The notes under the pieces are model-generated. The model was not told the origin of the DNA and did no database searches. It saw nothing but the letters and a program-made list of their open reading frames with translations. The position numbers were made by a program, and so were the translations under genes. A DNA stretch of 39,000 nucleotides from Halichondria panicea (Eukaryota; Porifera; Demospongiae; Suberitida; Halichondriidae), in NCBI RefSeq assembly GCF_963675165.1, contig NW_026986618.1, positions 1 through 39,000 of the forward strand. The letters are read 5' to 3'. Shown here in pieces: positions 1 to 10,260 of this stretch. Position 1 is the first letter of the stretch. Each line of letters starts with the position of its first letter.

Positions 1-1066
1 TTTAGTACCTCGAAAATAACATCCGCTATATGGACCTTAAGGTAACATATTATTTTTTCACAGGTAGATTTGTCTGCAATGTCACTGTTCAGCTCATTAA
101 TTTTAGATTCTGCTCAAGTTGTGAAATTACATAGCGTTTCTAATTATTCGCAAGTGGTTTGAATGAGCATTTTCTGTGATTATACATTTTTGCAATTTTA
201 CTCTCATTCGCAGAAGTAGCAGAAATTAATACCCGCGAAAATACGTCACCTTTTACTATTTTGGCGTTTTCAGATTTTTCTCTGTATTAGGGTAGCAAAT
301 TCATTAGCACAATATTAATTTTGTGTCAAAAGATGTATAAGTATGAGTATGAGTATGTAGTTTAGGGTAGTTAAACGTAGCTAATGAGGGAGCGGCCTTA
401 CCTCGAGGAAAGGGGCACATGCACAGACATACGGGCGTGCCTTTTCGTGTTAAGCTACCGCGCATGCGTAGCCTATACCTACACGTGCTAGTAAAGCTGC
501 TTACAGAACTTAACTATTATAGAACTGATCTACTGGCTGCTGCTCATTTTCGAGCTTCCACCCCCCCCCCAGTCGGTTACCATGCACCTATCACCTATTT
601 CCATCTGACGACGTAATTACCGGGAGGGGGCTGAACGAGGGCCCCCCCAACGGGCCCCTCTCTCAGGACTCCCTCAAAACCAAACCACAGTCACGTGATC
701 CTTGACCTCTAGAGCGACAGAGTCGACGGTACTGCCAAAAATAATCGCGCATCGGATATGACACTCTAGTTATTGCAACACTCTTGCGACCGTAGTTAAT
801 TTAAGGTTGAATGGAAAGTTTAGAGTCAGATACAGATGAAAAAAAGCTAGCTTGCTTCTAAAGCATACTACTCTAAAAGTACATTATGTTTTTTTAAATA
901 CGTTTTATTATTAGCGCGGACTGTTAATTACAAATTCGCTAAAATTCGCTAAAATTATTACTAGTAACATTAAGGTACGTTGAGTTCGCTCTTGTCAATA
1001 CTTTACTGAAATTCGTAGTTTTCACCTTGTTCAACTTTAAATAGTTTGAGCAGAGCGTTGCTTTAC
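1..1066. other. non-coding flank with dispersed repeats
   Basis: I find no convincing exon here. Because the minus-strand cyclase gene ends its third recognisable exon at 1067, this stretch is probably its next intron. It is AT-rich, with a C-run near 560 and GC-richer sequence at 600-730. The segment around 807-900 (aaggttgaatggaaagtt...) recurs near 7062-7140, and 903-974 (ttattagcgcg, then attcgctaaaattcgctaa) recurs near 8354-8450, so these are dispersed repeats. I looked on the minus strand for the family's conserved fourth exon (SERCGQGSLL-like) and did not see it. Confidence 0.5.
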
Positions 1067-2994
1067 CTTTATTCCTCCTGTGAACTACAATGACGACAAC
1101 ACGAGTCACCACCGTTGCATTCAGATTGGGAATCTCATACTTCGCAAAAAAAGAGCTCTCAGAGAACGTTCCATTCACCTTCTCTCCATAGCCGAGGAAG
1201 AAGATGACTCCTTGTGCAGCTCTTGCAAACAAGACTGAAAATTGCTCGAAGAAATCGAAGGCAACACTGCACGGGCAGGACATGTTGTACTCTATACCAT
1301 CTGTGGACCGAGTTGAAAAACGGCATAACAACATAATTATTATAATTATACGTACACACTGATTGTACCAATCAAATTTTATTTTCACAGTAATGTAGAC
1401 AAACCATTTCTAAGTATGCCGCCACAATACTCAGAACTGGTTCACTGTATGCATTGCATGAATATCACTTACAATTGATCTTATAATTATTATTGTTCAA
1501 CAGCTGTAGAATAACATACAGCCCTAGGCATGCACAGATTTCAATGCGTTTTCAAGCTTTTTCATTCGTTCGAAAAAGGAGCCATATTTGATGGTACTAA
1601 AACTCCAAAACGACGGCAGAATCATAGAAGCTGCTCTCTAACGAGATGGCTAGGCCTCAATAGGTCAATGGGCGTCAGTGCATGCATGCATAGTGTTTCT
1701 AGGAGGGTGCTGAGAGCGTGAATGTTGAAACGCCCGCGTACAGGAAGCCACACCCGCTTTCCCTGCGCATGACAATGTTTTTTAGATGTGGTTTCAATCA
1801 TTAGATGTGCAAAAGCTCTAGCTTTCAATCTGTTACCCACCGTTAATAGATAGCTCCCAGATAAACAGTAAGTCAGCAAGGGACGTCGAATGCACAACGC
1901 TTAGACCATGCAAGGAAGCTCCTATATAGCATCGTAGGAGATGACATGTTTGACGGCTGGCATAGTCTCATTTTTTTTGCAGTATGCATCATGCATTGGA
2001 CTGTTGCTAGGAGGTCCTTTTAAGTCAAATTAATGTATCACATTTAAGAGGAGGATATGCACTCGTATATGTTTCGCTACCGTGGTTACTCCAAGGTGTA
2101 CTTAATCAAAAAGCTAGTTTTACATTCTTTGATTTCATGAATCACAGGTGTATTATTACACACAAATGAGTATTTTAACACACCTGTACTGTTGCCGCTG
2201 GTGGTCCCACACCACCTCACCACCTCACTGACTCTTCTCTCAATGTTATTAATGATCGCAGTGGAAGGTTCGTTAGCCGAGGACACGATGTTGGCACCAG
2301 AGGCGCACATGCAACTCAGCATCTCAACCAATTCTGGTGTTTGAGTCCAGAACAAGGAGGTATCGGAACTATTGGATGTTCCAAAATACTGAAAATAGGG
2401 AAAGTAGCTCCTGCATGTGTGTGGGTTTAGCCGAGAGATATAATTTTGATAGCCAGTAGGCTGGCATACACAATACTCTGACCTGGGATGGTATGATAAT
2501 GCAGAGTACTACATGTAGTAACCAGACATTGTGAACACAGAGAGCCATTGTTACATATGTACAGGAATCGTGCGGCATGAGAATTTTCAGAGATTGTATG
2601 GCCTCACCATTAGACACTAATTATGATATAATGCTCAAGGGACTTCTTTTGAATGGGAGCTAAAAATAGCTGGTTTTGTTCATATAGCAATGCAACTATA
2701 TGGACATGCCAATCGATGACCTTTGAACATTTTTTGAACTACATAATAATCAATAATTATAGATTGGAGTACCTTCCGTAACACTTACTGTGGAGTTACT
2801 TGGCTGGGGTCCATCCCAGCGAATGCATCAGTAAATCTCGTCCAAACAAATTCACAAGTAGTGTTTCTCAATAACAGCTTAATGCATTCTTCTCGGTATA
2901 AGATCTCCAGGTTTCGTGGGGTGGGTGAGCACTGCCCACCCTCCTGTCCGTTAACCATGGCCAACAGGCTCAGGATACCAAGCAATATCCACAT
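1067..2994 (-). CDS. ADP-ribosyl cyclase (CD38/BST1 family), partial, copy A
   Basis: Predicted secreted NAD-using enzyme of the CD38/BST1/Aplysia cyclase family, which makes cyclic ADP-ribose or hydrolyses NAD. Three exons join in phase: 2789-2994 (donor gtaagt), 2184-2410 (acceptor after tgcag) and 1067-1300 (acceptor after ccacag, donor gtaaag), giving 222 codons. Seen: a signal peptide (MWILLGILSLLAMVNG), a first-domain motif with Cys and VWTRFTDAF, LFWTQT with Trp90, RWCG at 134-137, FSVLFARAA at 165-173, and YEIPNL with Glu200. By family alignment Trp90 matches CD38 Trp125 and Glu200 matches catalytic Glu226; the second active-site Trp (CD38 Trp189) is Phe162 here. No frame lesions are seen in these exons. 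The last two exons of the family are not in the 1066 bases to the left, so the gene is partial. If the final donor were unused, the frame would run on to a stop at 939. Its upstream side has no CARD partner, unlike the other two copies. Confidence 0.8.
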
Positions 2995-2999
2995 CTGCA

Positions 3000-3300
3000 G
3001 GGAGGAGATCCAACTTAAAGCATGTATTAATTAATACATAATTATTAGAGCTGAAATTATTATTGATTGGCAAGCAGTTATAGATCCAGTCTCAGCTTAT
3101 AATCTAGTTCTAGATAGTCTACAGAATGATGAAAAGTCTAAAGGACAACACAATAACTATTTTGTTTTTAGCTAGATTACCTTTTATCTTATGTTATAGA
3201 AGAACTTGACACAACAACTAACTGCTCATATATATCTACTGACCTAGAGTTTTGAAGTCAAAGCCCTACAAGCTTTGTAGGGAGTTCCCCACAATATTGT
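3000..3300. other. intergenic, upstream of cyclase copy A
   Basis: AT-rich sequence with no gene seen. It lies 5' of the copy-A cyclase and must hold that promoter; no clear element is recognisable. The duplicated block begins at its right edge. Confidence 0.4.
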
Positions 3301-3663
3301 GCAGTAAACCATCATTTGTACTGGGGGATTTTTTGGCAGGAAGATACACCACAGATAGTACAATACACAATACAAAACAGGATCACTTCAGCTATACATG
3401 TAGCTATAGATTAGACACAGGCAAACAAGTCCATAGCAGCTATATTTGTATACATTATTCTGAGTTATTGCTTGCTTATGATGCAGCAATAAAACTGGTA
3501 CCAGTAGTGAAGCCAAAAAAATGATTAAACTTGAAACGCCTTGTCCAGCTGATACACCTGCATACCAAAGACAGTGATTATAGCATTGGACATGTACACA
3601 CAATTATTTGACAGCTTAGCTGAGAATGATATCCACTTTATAATGATTGTGTCACAAGATATA

Positions 3664-4083
3664 TCGTATTACTTGATTAAACGTCTCCTTGAATAATAAA
3701 CGCCCAGGGTAAAAGCTCTGTCTTTGTCAATAAACGCCCATCAGTGTTAAATATATATGGGGCGTGGCACTGTGGATGGAGCTGAAATAGCACATGGAAC
3801 CCAGTTGCAAGCATAGAACAATAATACTTTTATTATGCATCGATGGCAGAGAGAGAGATACCGACACAGAGGGCACTCCTATGACTTAAATTTAAGATGA
3901 GAAATAGATTTAAGCTGAGACAGCAGCCCAAGAAGAGCACAATAAACTGCTGCTGTGCAAGAGTTTTGGAGTATATAGACATAACAATAAACGCCTTCCT
4001 GGATTAAACTACCTCCTCGTTTAAACGCCCCGCCCCCTCTAAAGACTTCGATCTGAAATAAACGCTTAATCAAGTAAATACGG
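3664..4083. mobile_element. MITE, TA-flanked, cgtattacttgattaa termini
   Basis: A 420-bp element with imperfect terminal inverted repeats: left tcgtattacttgattaaacg, right (reversed) ccgtatttacttgattaagc. It is flanked by TA on both sides, as for Tc1/mariner-like MITEs. Inside, the motif aataaacgccc repeats several times. The corresponding place in copy 2 (about 27045-27066) lacks it, so it inserted after the duplication or was lost there. No coding capacity is seen; the ORF on the minus strand at 3879-4106 crosses the element end and is not a gene. Confidence 0.7.
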
Positions 4084-4199
4084 TAACTATAACTGAGCTG
4101 GTACAAGTGCTTAATTGTACATTAACGAGCCCTAGCTGAGCAACCATAGCAGTGTTTGTATATTTAATGATCAATTGGTACTAACTTTCAACATACACC

Positions 4200-4792
4200 A
4201 CCACGCCAGAGGAGGTGGGACGTGTGTCATCAGTCACATGGCAATGAAATGCCGGTGTGGCATACAATGTTTACGTTAGCTAGGCTCTTGACCTTTAACC
4301 TTTCCTTAGATTTCAGTGTAGCTATGGTGCCTGTGGTAGATCTACTGTTGTGCTCTCTAGCAAGCTCACATCGCATTCTAGTAATCTCGAATATTGTAAA
4401 TTGTTATGGAAGATGGCAACCAACCTGAGTTAACCTCCCTAGACTGCTCTCCGTAGTAGCTTATGTACAGTTAGGTTTGATGGTGAATTTCAAGCTATTG
4501 AGCCGGTCCCACTGGGATCGCTGATTCACAATCCTTTCACTACATAATTATTATGATAGCTAAAATGTTAGAGAAAATTACCGTGGGATTGCTAGCTGTT
4601 TTGGATTAAGATTTTTTTTCAGAGGACAAACCTGGGACCTCTCTATAATAAGGATTGTAGATTATCTGTATCGTATGCCACGACTTACAGATCAATTAAT
4701 TATAGGTTTGATTAAGCACTTTCATTACATTCCGTTCACGCCTATAAGTTTATTTATGCTGAGTCAGCTAGACAATATTATTGATCCTGCAC
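4200..4792. other. non-coding insert specific to copy 1
   Basis: This stretch is absent from copy 2, where shared sequence passes directly from the equivalent of 4200 to the cyclase 3' end. No gene or clear inverted repeat is seen. Short ORFs have no recognisable family. Confidence 0.4.
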
Positions 4793-4929
4793 AGAGGACT
4801 GGAGGTCTGACATGCGTGCATGAATCACTACAAGTTCAGTGCATTGATGTCATTGCGGTCACGTGATAACATCCAGGTCACAATGCACTGAACTTGTAGT
4901 GATTCGTGCACGTATGTCGGACCTCCTCT
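4793..4929. repeat. fold-back hairpin element
   Basis: Two arms of about 50 bases pair with each other. The inner 25 bases (4822-4846 against 4881-4905) are perfectly complementary, and the outer parts (gaggtctgacat against atgtcggacctc) have a few mismatches. The loop is about 34 bases. It is most likely a fold-back or MITE-type element; a structured RNA precursor cannot be excluded. Confidence 0.75.
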
Positions 4930-4995
4930 GGATCATGCATGTACCTCCTCTGAGTCGCATGCATGGCTTGCTCGCAATAATTTGTCACATAACTA

Positions 4996-5172
4996 CAGTG
5001 GAACCCCTATAACGGACACCTTTGGGGAACAATTAATGTTTTGGCCTTTATATACAGAGTTGGCCTTTGTTGAGAGGTTGTTTTATACACAAACTGTTCA
5101 TTTGGGACCTGGGTGCCTGGCTGTTATATAGCAGCTGGCCTTTATTCAGAGGTGGTAACAGAGGTTCTACTG
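4996..5172. mobile_element. MITE with CAGTGGAACC termini
   Basis: Starts cagtggaacccct and ends agaggttctactg, which is an inverted repeat with two mismatches, flanked by TA on each side (4994-4995 and 5173-5174). It is 177 bp with no coding capacity. Inside, the phrase ttggcctttatata recurs in variants. Terminal form and TA duplication fit a mariner-type non-autonomous element. Confidence 0.75.
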
Positions 5173-5174
5173 TA

Positions 5175-5605
5175 TTGTATGCATGTCAAAATCCTGAGAT
5201 CTCTGTGCTCATTACCTGGAATCACTGATTGCATGGATAGATTTCTCAGAATCGATTTCCTGGAATTTGATTGCTGACAGTCAGCCCACTCCATTTCCTG
5301 GTAGCGGTATTATGCTTGTGAGGCTTCCCGCCCACAAGCTGGGATGTGGGTAGACCAGGAAATGAGTGAGGTGTTTTAGTACTTAATTGTGTGGAAGCTT
5401 ACAGGTTAATTGGCTGCTTAAAGATCCTCACTTTTCTTGCACAAACCCTTGTCTAAATCTTTGCGGTTAAACGTGGATTGTTAATTATTGAAGCGCACGT
5501 GATGCGTGTCCTATCTCCTCTGCCACCACGCGTAACCTTGACTGCATGCACTAGCATTGATAAACCAGTTTAATTTTCTACACAATTGCAATTAAAGGGT
5601 GTGCA
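5175..5605. other. non-coding stretch 3' of cyclase pseudogene
   Basis: No gene is seen. Sequence shared with copy 2 resumes at about 5570 (ttaattttctacacaa), just downstream of the cyclase stop codon; the rest is specific to copy 1. Confidence 0.4.
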
Positions 5606-7607
5606 CTACTCACCGACGTTGCAAGGATCTGTTCCATTATCCTGACGTCGTTGTCTCCCTGAGTTCAGTGGACAACTGACTTCTTTCTTAAAGCACGGAT
5701 CATCTGATGGTTCTCTATCTGTTGGTTCTCTATCTGTAAAAAGGATGGATCGTAATATTGAACCGGGTTTTTGTAAAGCATTTAGTAATTGGTAATTAGT
5801 AATCGAATGATTATAGCCATGCAGTATAGTTTCTGTAGTGTATATAGTCTGCACTGTACACGGCTAAAGGTGAAAAGCGGTACTACTTACTACTATCATA
5901 CACTTCCTGAATGCTACTGATGATGTTGGCAGTACAATTGGTCAGCTCTACCAAGCTAGAATCAGTGTTAACGAGATAACCGAAAATATCGTAACAGCTA
6001 TATCCGGAATTCGTGCAACAAGTCTCTGTTGTAAAATGAGCAGTGAGCCTTGTCCGCACCTCTCGGAGACACCTGCACATAATCACCAGCAGATGTGATG
6101 GGTAGATGTGATACTGTGTGGTTACAATCCATTCCACACTTATCTTATCAGTATGAATATTAGCATTATACCTGCAATAATCAAGAAAATACACTGAACA
6201 AAAACAAACACATGCTCACAGCTAGTATTTCATGACAGGTTGAATAAAGCAAATACTATATTAACGTACCACCATCAGTCCGTGAGACATGCACCACCAT
6301 GATGACTGCCTGATCTGTTCAAGGCAGGAAGGGATTTCATGCATCGCAAAGAAAGGATCCAAGGGGAAAGCTCCTTTCTCAGACTCTCCAAAGCCGAGAT
6401 AAAAGATGGTGCCTGCTGCAGCTTCAGCAAATCTAACTGAGAACTCTTGGAAGAAAGCATAGGAAGTATTACACGGGCACATTCCAGTGTACTGTATGCC
6501 GTCTGAAATGGAGGAAGATGAACTTGAAGTAATTATTAATCGATCAGAGATGAATGTATAATGCAACTCAGCATCACTGACAACTCTATAGTTTGAGACC
6601 AGAACAGGAACGTGTCCATCTCAGCCATGTTGAAGTAGCGCTCATAGTTTCTATAGGAAAAATAGTATATTGAATTCACTGTATGTATAGCTATAGTAAT
6701 CCATATGCAGGGGAGACTTTGCAACAGTTATAATGGGGACATTGTCTACAGAAATGTTTGTTCAAACAGACATGCACAAAAGGTACCGTTTAGCAATTTA
6801 TTTTCGAGAAGCTAACATTAAATTTTGATGAATTAATCTAGAATTAACCTTGAATGTTAGTGCCTCAAAAAATTTAAACTTTCTACTGTACGTGTAGAGG
6901 TGTAATTATTTGAACCTCTACCTTAATGTTACTATTATAGACGGGTAGTAATTTTAGCATTTTCAGATTTTTTTCTGTTTTTAGGGTACTAATTTTGGCG
7001 GATTTGTAAAATTCATCACCACAATATATCTCAAAAGATGTACATGTACAAGCATGGGTTTTAAGGTTGAATGGAAAGTTTGGAGTCAGATACAGATGAA
7101 GAAAGGGCTAGCTTGCTTAGCATACTCTTAAAAGTACACAAAAGTACATTAAAAAAAAGAAAAAGAAAAAAAACAATAACATTTATTTTATTTTATGAGA
7201 TTCATAATAACAGGAGTACATGAATAGGAGTAAGCAACTACTATACAGCCCATACAAACGTGTTGTTATCTCACTGTGTCATGCCACGTCATACTACATG
7301 TGTAAAACGCCCACATCTCAAGTGGCCTACAACCACAATCAAAACAGTGTGGTTAATTACATGCACTGTGCAAGCACACTTGGTAGAATAGGTCCAGGTG
7401 GCTAGCTCTTGCACAAAATAAAGAAAAGCAAAGAAACATGCACACAGCAAAGCAACTGTGATAGAAGTTGCCAAAAAGCTTGCTAAAATAATCTAGCATT
7501 GGTGAGAAAATTAACTGAAGAAGTAGAGAAGCTACCACAACTAGCTAGAGATGTACCCTGAGAGAAAATAGGTTTCTAATATAATCTCTAAGGAACAGGA
7601 TGATGGC

Positions 7608-8075
7608 TTGGTGAAGCTTGCAGACCGCCTGTGCAATCAATACAAACAATTTTACATCAAGTGTAGAGGCAAAGATGCATACTTAAATTTTCAAATTCAG
7701 TGGTACGATTTCCTACGTTGCGTTGCATCTGGGGCAGAAATGAAGCTCTCAAAAGACTCACAAGTAATAGACTCAGACTATGAAGAAACTTCTACTTTTA
7801 ATCTCTTGTTACTGCTGTGTCTAGTTGACGTTGTTTCCTCAGACACAATAGCAAGTTGTGTGTCTGAGGAAACAACGTCAACCATTGCAAGTAAGAGATG
7901 GAGCAACTTTAGCAGCTGTCACACCTCTAGTTTAGTTCTCTCTATACACGGTAACCCGGCACCACACACAATGCTAACTGCTTTGCATTGCATCAAACAT
8001 GTTATTCAGCAAAGATTAGTCAATTTCATGGTGAACAGCCAATTCCGTCTTTTTCTAAGGTTAAGCATTCTCTAG
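7608..8075 (+). CDS. unrecognised ORF inside the intron-1 transposon
   Basis: A 155-codon open frame within the inverted-repeat element. I do not recognise a family. The first 60 residues look protein-like (LADRLCNQYKQFYIKCRGKD, then a hydrophilic stretch); the middle is encoded by a perfect hairpin (7824-7882), giving a hydrophobic run. It may be a remnant of a transposase exon or a chance frame in a non-autonomous element. Confidence 0.2.
   Translation: MVKLADRLCNQYKQFYIKCRGKDAYLNFQIQWYDFLRCVASGAEMKLSKDSQVIDSDYEETSTFNLLLLLCLVDVVSSDTIASCVSEETTSTIASKRWSNFSSCHTSSLVLSIHGNPAPHTMLTALHCIKHVIQQRLVNFMVNSQFRLFLRLSIL
7824..7882. repeat. 24-bp perfect hairpin
   Basis: Left arm 7824-7847 and right arm 7859-7882 are exact reverse complements with an 11-base spacer. 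It lies inside the intron-1 transposon, so it is probably a recent local inverted duplication. Confidence 0.85.
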
Positions 8076-8353
8076 ATGATAATTATTAGCTGAGTAGATC
8101 TTATCTATGTTATTCTCTAAGTCTTGTATATAGTTTCAGCCTAGCCTGCACATGCACTTGCACTCTTGTTGACAATTTCTAAGTGAGCCTAGCATGCAGC
8201 CATACATGGTCATGTGTACACAAAGTAACCACAGTTTACACTACTACAAGTGTTTGTGCCGTAGTGAGATAATAACGAATTTATATGGTGTACATAGTAG
8301 TTGCTTACTCCTATTCATGTACTCCTGATAATAATAATAATAATTTTTAATTG

Positions 8354-8450
8354 AGTTTTATTATTAGCGCGTACTTAATTTAGCGTTAATTACAAATTCG
8401 CTAAAATTCGCTAAAATTAGTACCCGTTTACAATAGTAACAATAAGGTAT
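8354..8450. repeat. dispersed repeat, second copy
   Basis: Shares ttattattagcgcg, attacaaattcgctaaaatt and the following aataaggta with 903-974 in the same orientation. Low coding content; it is probably a degraded MITE end. Confidence 0.5.
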
Positions 8451-8763
8451 ACCGAATTATATCCTTGAAATTCCGCGAAATGTTTAGTTTGAGCAATCTG
8501 CTAAGTGCCAAATAGTAGCTCCTCAAAAATATAGTGCTATAATACGGTAATTGTATTAGAACAGTCGGTTAGTTGCTATAACAATGAGGAAGTAAACACG
8601 TACACTGTAGTTATACCACTAGGGTCTCAGTGCGGCAAGGCAACACCACATCCAATTAAGAACAGGGTTTGAAATCCTTGTGGGGTGGGGTCACAGTCTC
8701 CATTTGGTTGGTCGTTACCAGCGACAGCAGAAAAAGTAGAGCCAGTGCAATTATGTTCCTCAT

Positions 8764-9095
8764 CTGCATGATAATTATATATACCTGTCCGCGGCATATA
8801 AACCAATGCATAGCATTAAATTTGGTACAGTACTCAGACAAATCTTAGTAGATAGGCTTGTGTTATGTAGACTCTATGATGTCTAGTTATTATCAGTTAC
8901 ATTACCTTATTTGTAGGAATATGGAAGGGAATCTGCTGTCACTTTATACCAATGCACTTAAACTTTGTACTATAATTTGTTCCATGATGTCATAAATTAA
9001 TAATGCAATAAGTTGTTTACCTGCTCTTTTTAACAATCTACATGATCTATATATAGATCTACCTGTGGCTAGCTGGCTTTAATTAATTAGTAAAA
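8764..9095. promoter_or_regulatory. divergent intergenic region of copy 1
   Basis: 332 bases separate the start codons of the cyclase pseudogene (minus) and the CARD pseudogene (plus). It aligns in patches with the copy-2 intergenic region (aatgcactt..aaactttgta, atgatgtcataa). No TATA box or factor site can be assigned with confidence. Confidence 0.4.
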
Positions 9096-10260
9096 ATGAC
9101 TACAGTGCAACCATTAAGTGTAAGTGAAGACACTGATTCAATAGAAGTTGGCAAACTAGTCTACCACACAGCTCTTTGGCAGATACTGATGAATCAGTTT
9201 CTAAGGAATCAATAGTTATACGAGAGAATCTAAAAAAGAACCGTGAAGCCATTCTAAGAAGCCTTGATCCATTGTATCCGCCGCTTTACAAACTGTTAGA
9301 TCACTATGAACTTGCTGAAGAATTTACAAATGGTACTGAGAAGAACCGTAGAAAAATGGCCGAAAGACTTCTCAGCAAGATCGAGCAATCGGGTGATTAT
9401 AGGCAGTTTTTGGACTGCCTTGAAGAAGATTATGATGATGAACACACGGGACACACATACATTGTTTCATTACTCAATGGAAAACAGTTCGGAAAGAAGG
9501 AGGTGGAAAAACACATTGAATCAGAGAAAATTATGAAGAGTACAACACAAAAAGGTGGATTTGTTATAGATCAATTAGATCCAAAAAGTTTGTTGCCGTA
9601 TCTTAAAGTCTATAAACTGGTCACCAGTAACGAGGAGGAAGAGATGTTATTAGAAGGAAAAACTCGTAGGGATAAAGCGATGCGACTTCTCGCAATTCTC
9701 AAAACCAAAGGCCCCACCGCTCATCACGTTTTCCTGCACGATTGTTTAGCTGGAAAAGACGCAAATCATATTCACCTTTATACTTTGCTAACTGAATCTG
9801 ACTCACCTTACACCAGAAAGAGAAAAACATTTGCCCACAGCTCAATTGCTCCCCCTACGAAGGCACAACGAGTAACAAGTGTTCAAAGTGCAATATCTGC
9901 TCCCCCTACAACTTTACTATGGTCACAACTCCGCCTTTTACAGCTGCCTAAAGGTATCACACAAGAATGCTACATAACAAAAATTTCAGGAATTCGACAA
10001 AATTTCTCGACTGCTATGAATTCGTTACAAGCTGAAATGAACTCACCAGATAATTCACGGGAAGCCAGAATCGCATTCTGCCTGGAAAAGTGCTTCTTTT
10101 ACGTAAATAACATAAAGGAAACTGAGCGCATTGTTTCTCAGGCAAGGAAAATGAATCTTGCCGGTAGTAATAGTCAAGTTCTAGAAAGTCGATGTGAGCT
10201 AGTGCTGAGACGGTGCTACACCAAATGTAAAAAATATGACCAAGCCAAGAAATGTCTGAA

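Larger units (their letters stand above)
7211..8327. mobile_element. DNA transposon with CAGG..CCTG ends in intron 1 of copy B
   Basis: Terminal inverted repeats of 33 bases match perfectly (7211-7243 against 8295-8327), and weaker pairing continues inward (gttatctcact at about 7264 against agtgagataa at about 8264). The flanks carry ATAATAA on both sides (7204-7210 and 8328-8334), a likely 7-bp target duplication, though the sequence is simple. CAGG ends and a 7-8 bp duplication are reminiscent of hAT elements; this is a weak assignment. The copy-2 intron lacks it. Confidence 0.7.
5606..8763 (-). pseudogene. ADP-ribosyl cyclase (CD38/BST1 family) pseudogene, copy B
   Basis: Paralogue of the intact cyclase at 27257-29250, in the same exon order but broken. 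Exon 1 (from 8763) keeps the signal peptide MRNIIALALLFLLSLV, then loses one base and about 65 bases that hold the Cys/Trp segment of exon 1. Exon 2 (start about 6650) reads into LFWSQTIELSVMLSC and is then cut: the part encoding the RWCG motif and the following splice donor is missing. Exon 3 (to about 6507) retains CPCNTSYAFFQEFSVRFAEAA and MHEIP with the catalytic-type Glu, then shifts frame through small indels. Exon 4 (about 5889-6065) lacks 7 bases near the Cys of its 3' half, and its splice donor is altered. Exon 5 (5606-5736) has a duplicated DREP unit and the usual ending NVGE-stop. A 1.1-kb element sits in intron 1. The number of lesions makes a working enzyme very unlikely; transcription is not excluded. 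Confidence 0.85.

Noticed and set aside
4202-4430. Possible short secreted protein (68 codons)
   Set aside because: Hydrophobic segment only, no homologue recognised, and the stretch is an insert absent from the other duplication copy.
9155-9182. Micro-intron (gt..ag, 24 bases) that would repair the CARD pseudogene start
   Set aside because: Too short to be a spliceosomal intron in animals; an indel is the simpler explanation.
9306-9536. Second plus-strand ORF inside the CARD gene (also 30235-30465)
   Set aside because: It is the same shifted frame of a conserved coding region in both paralogues; the CARD frame explains the conservation.
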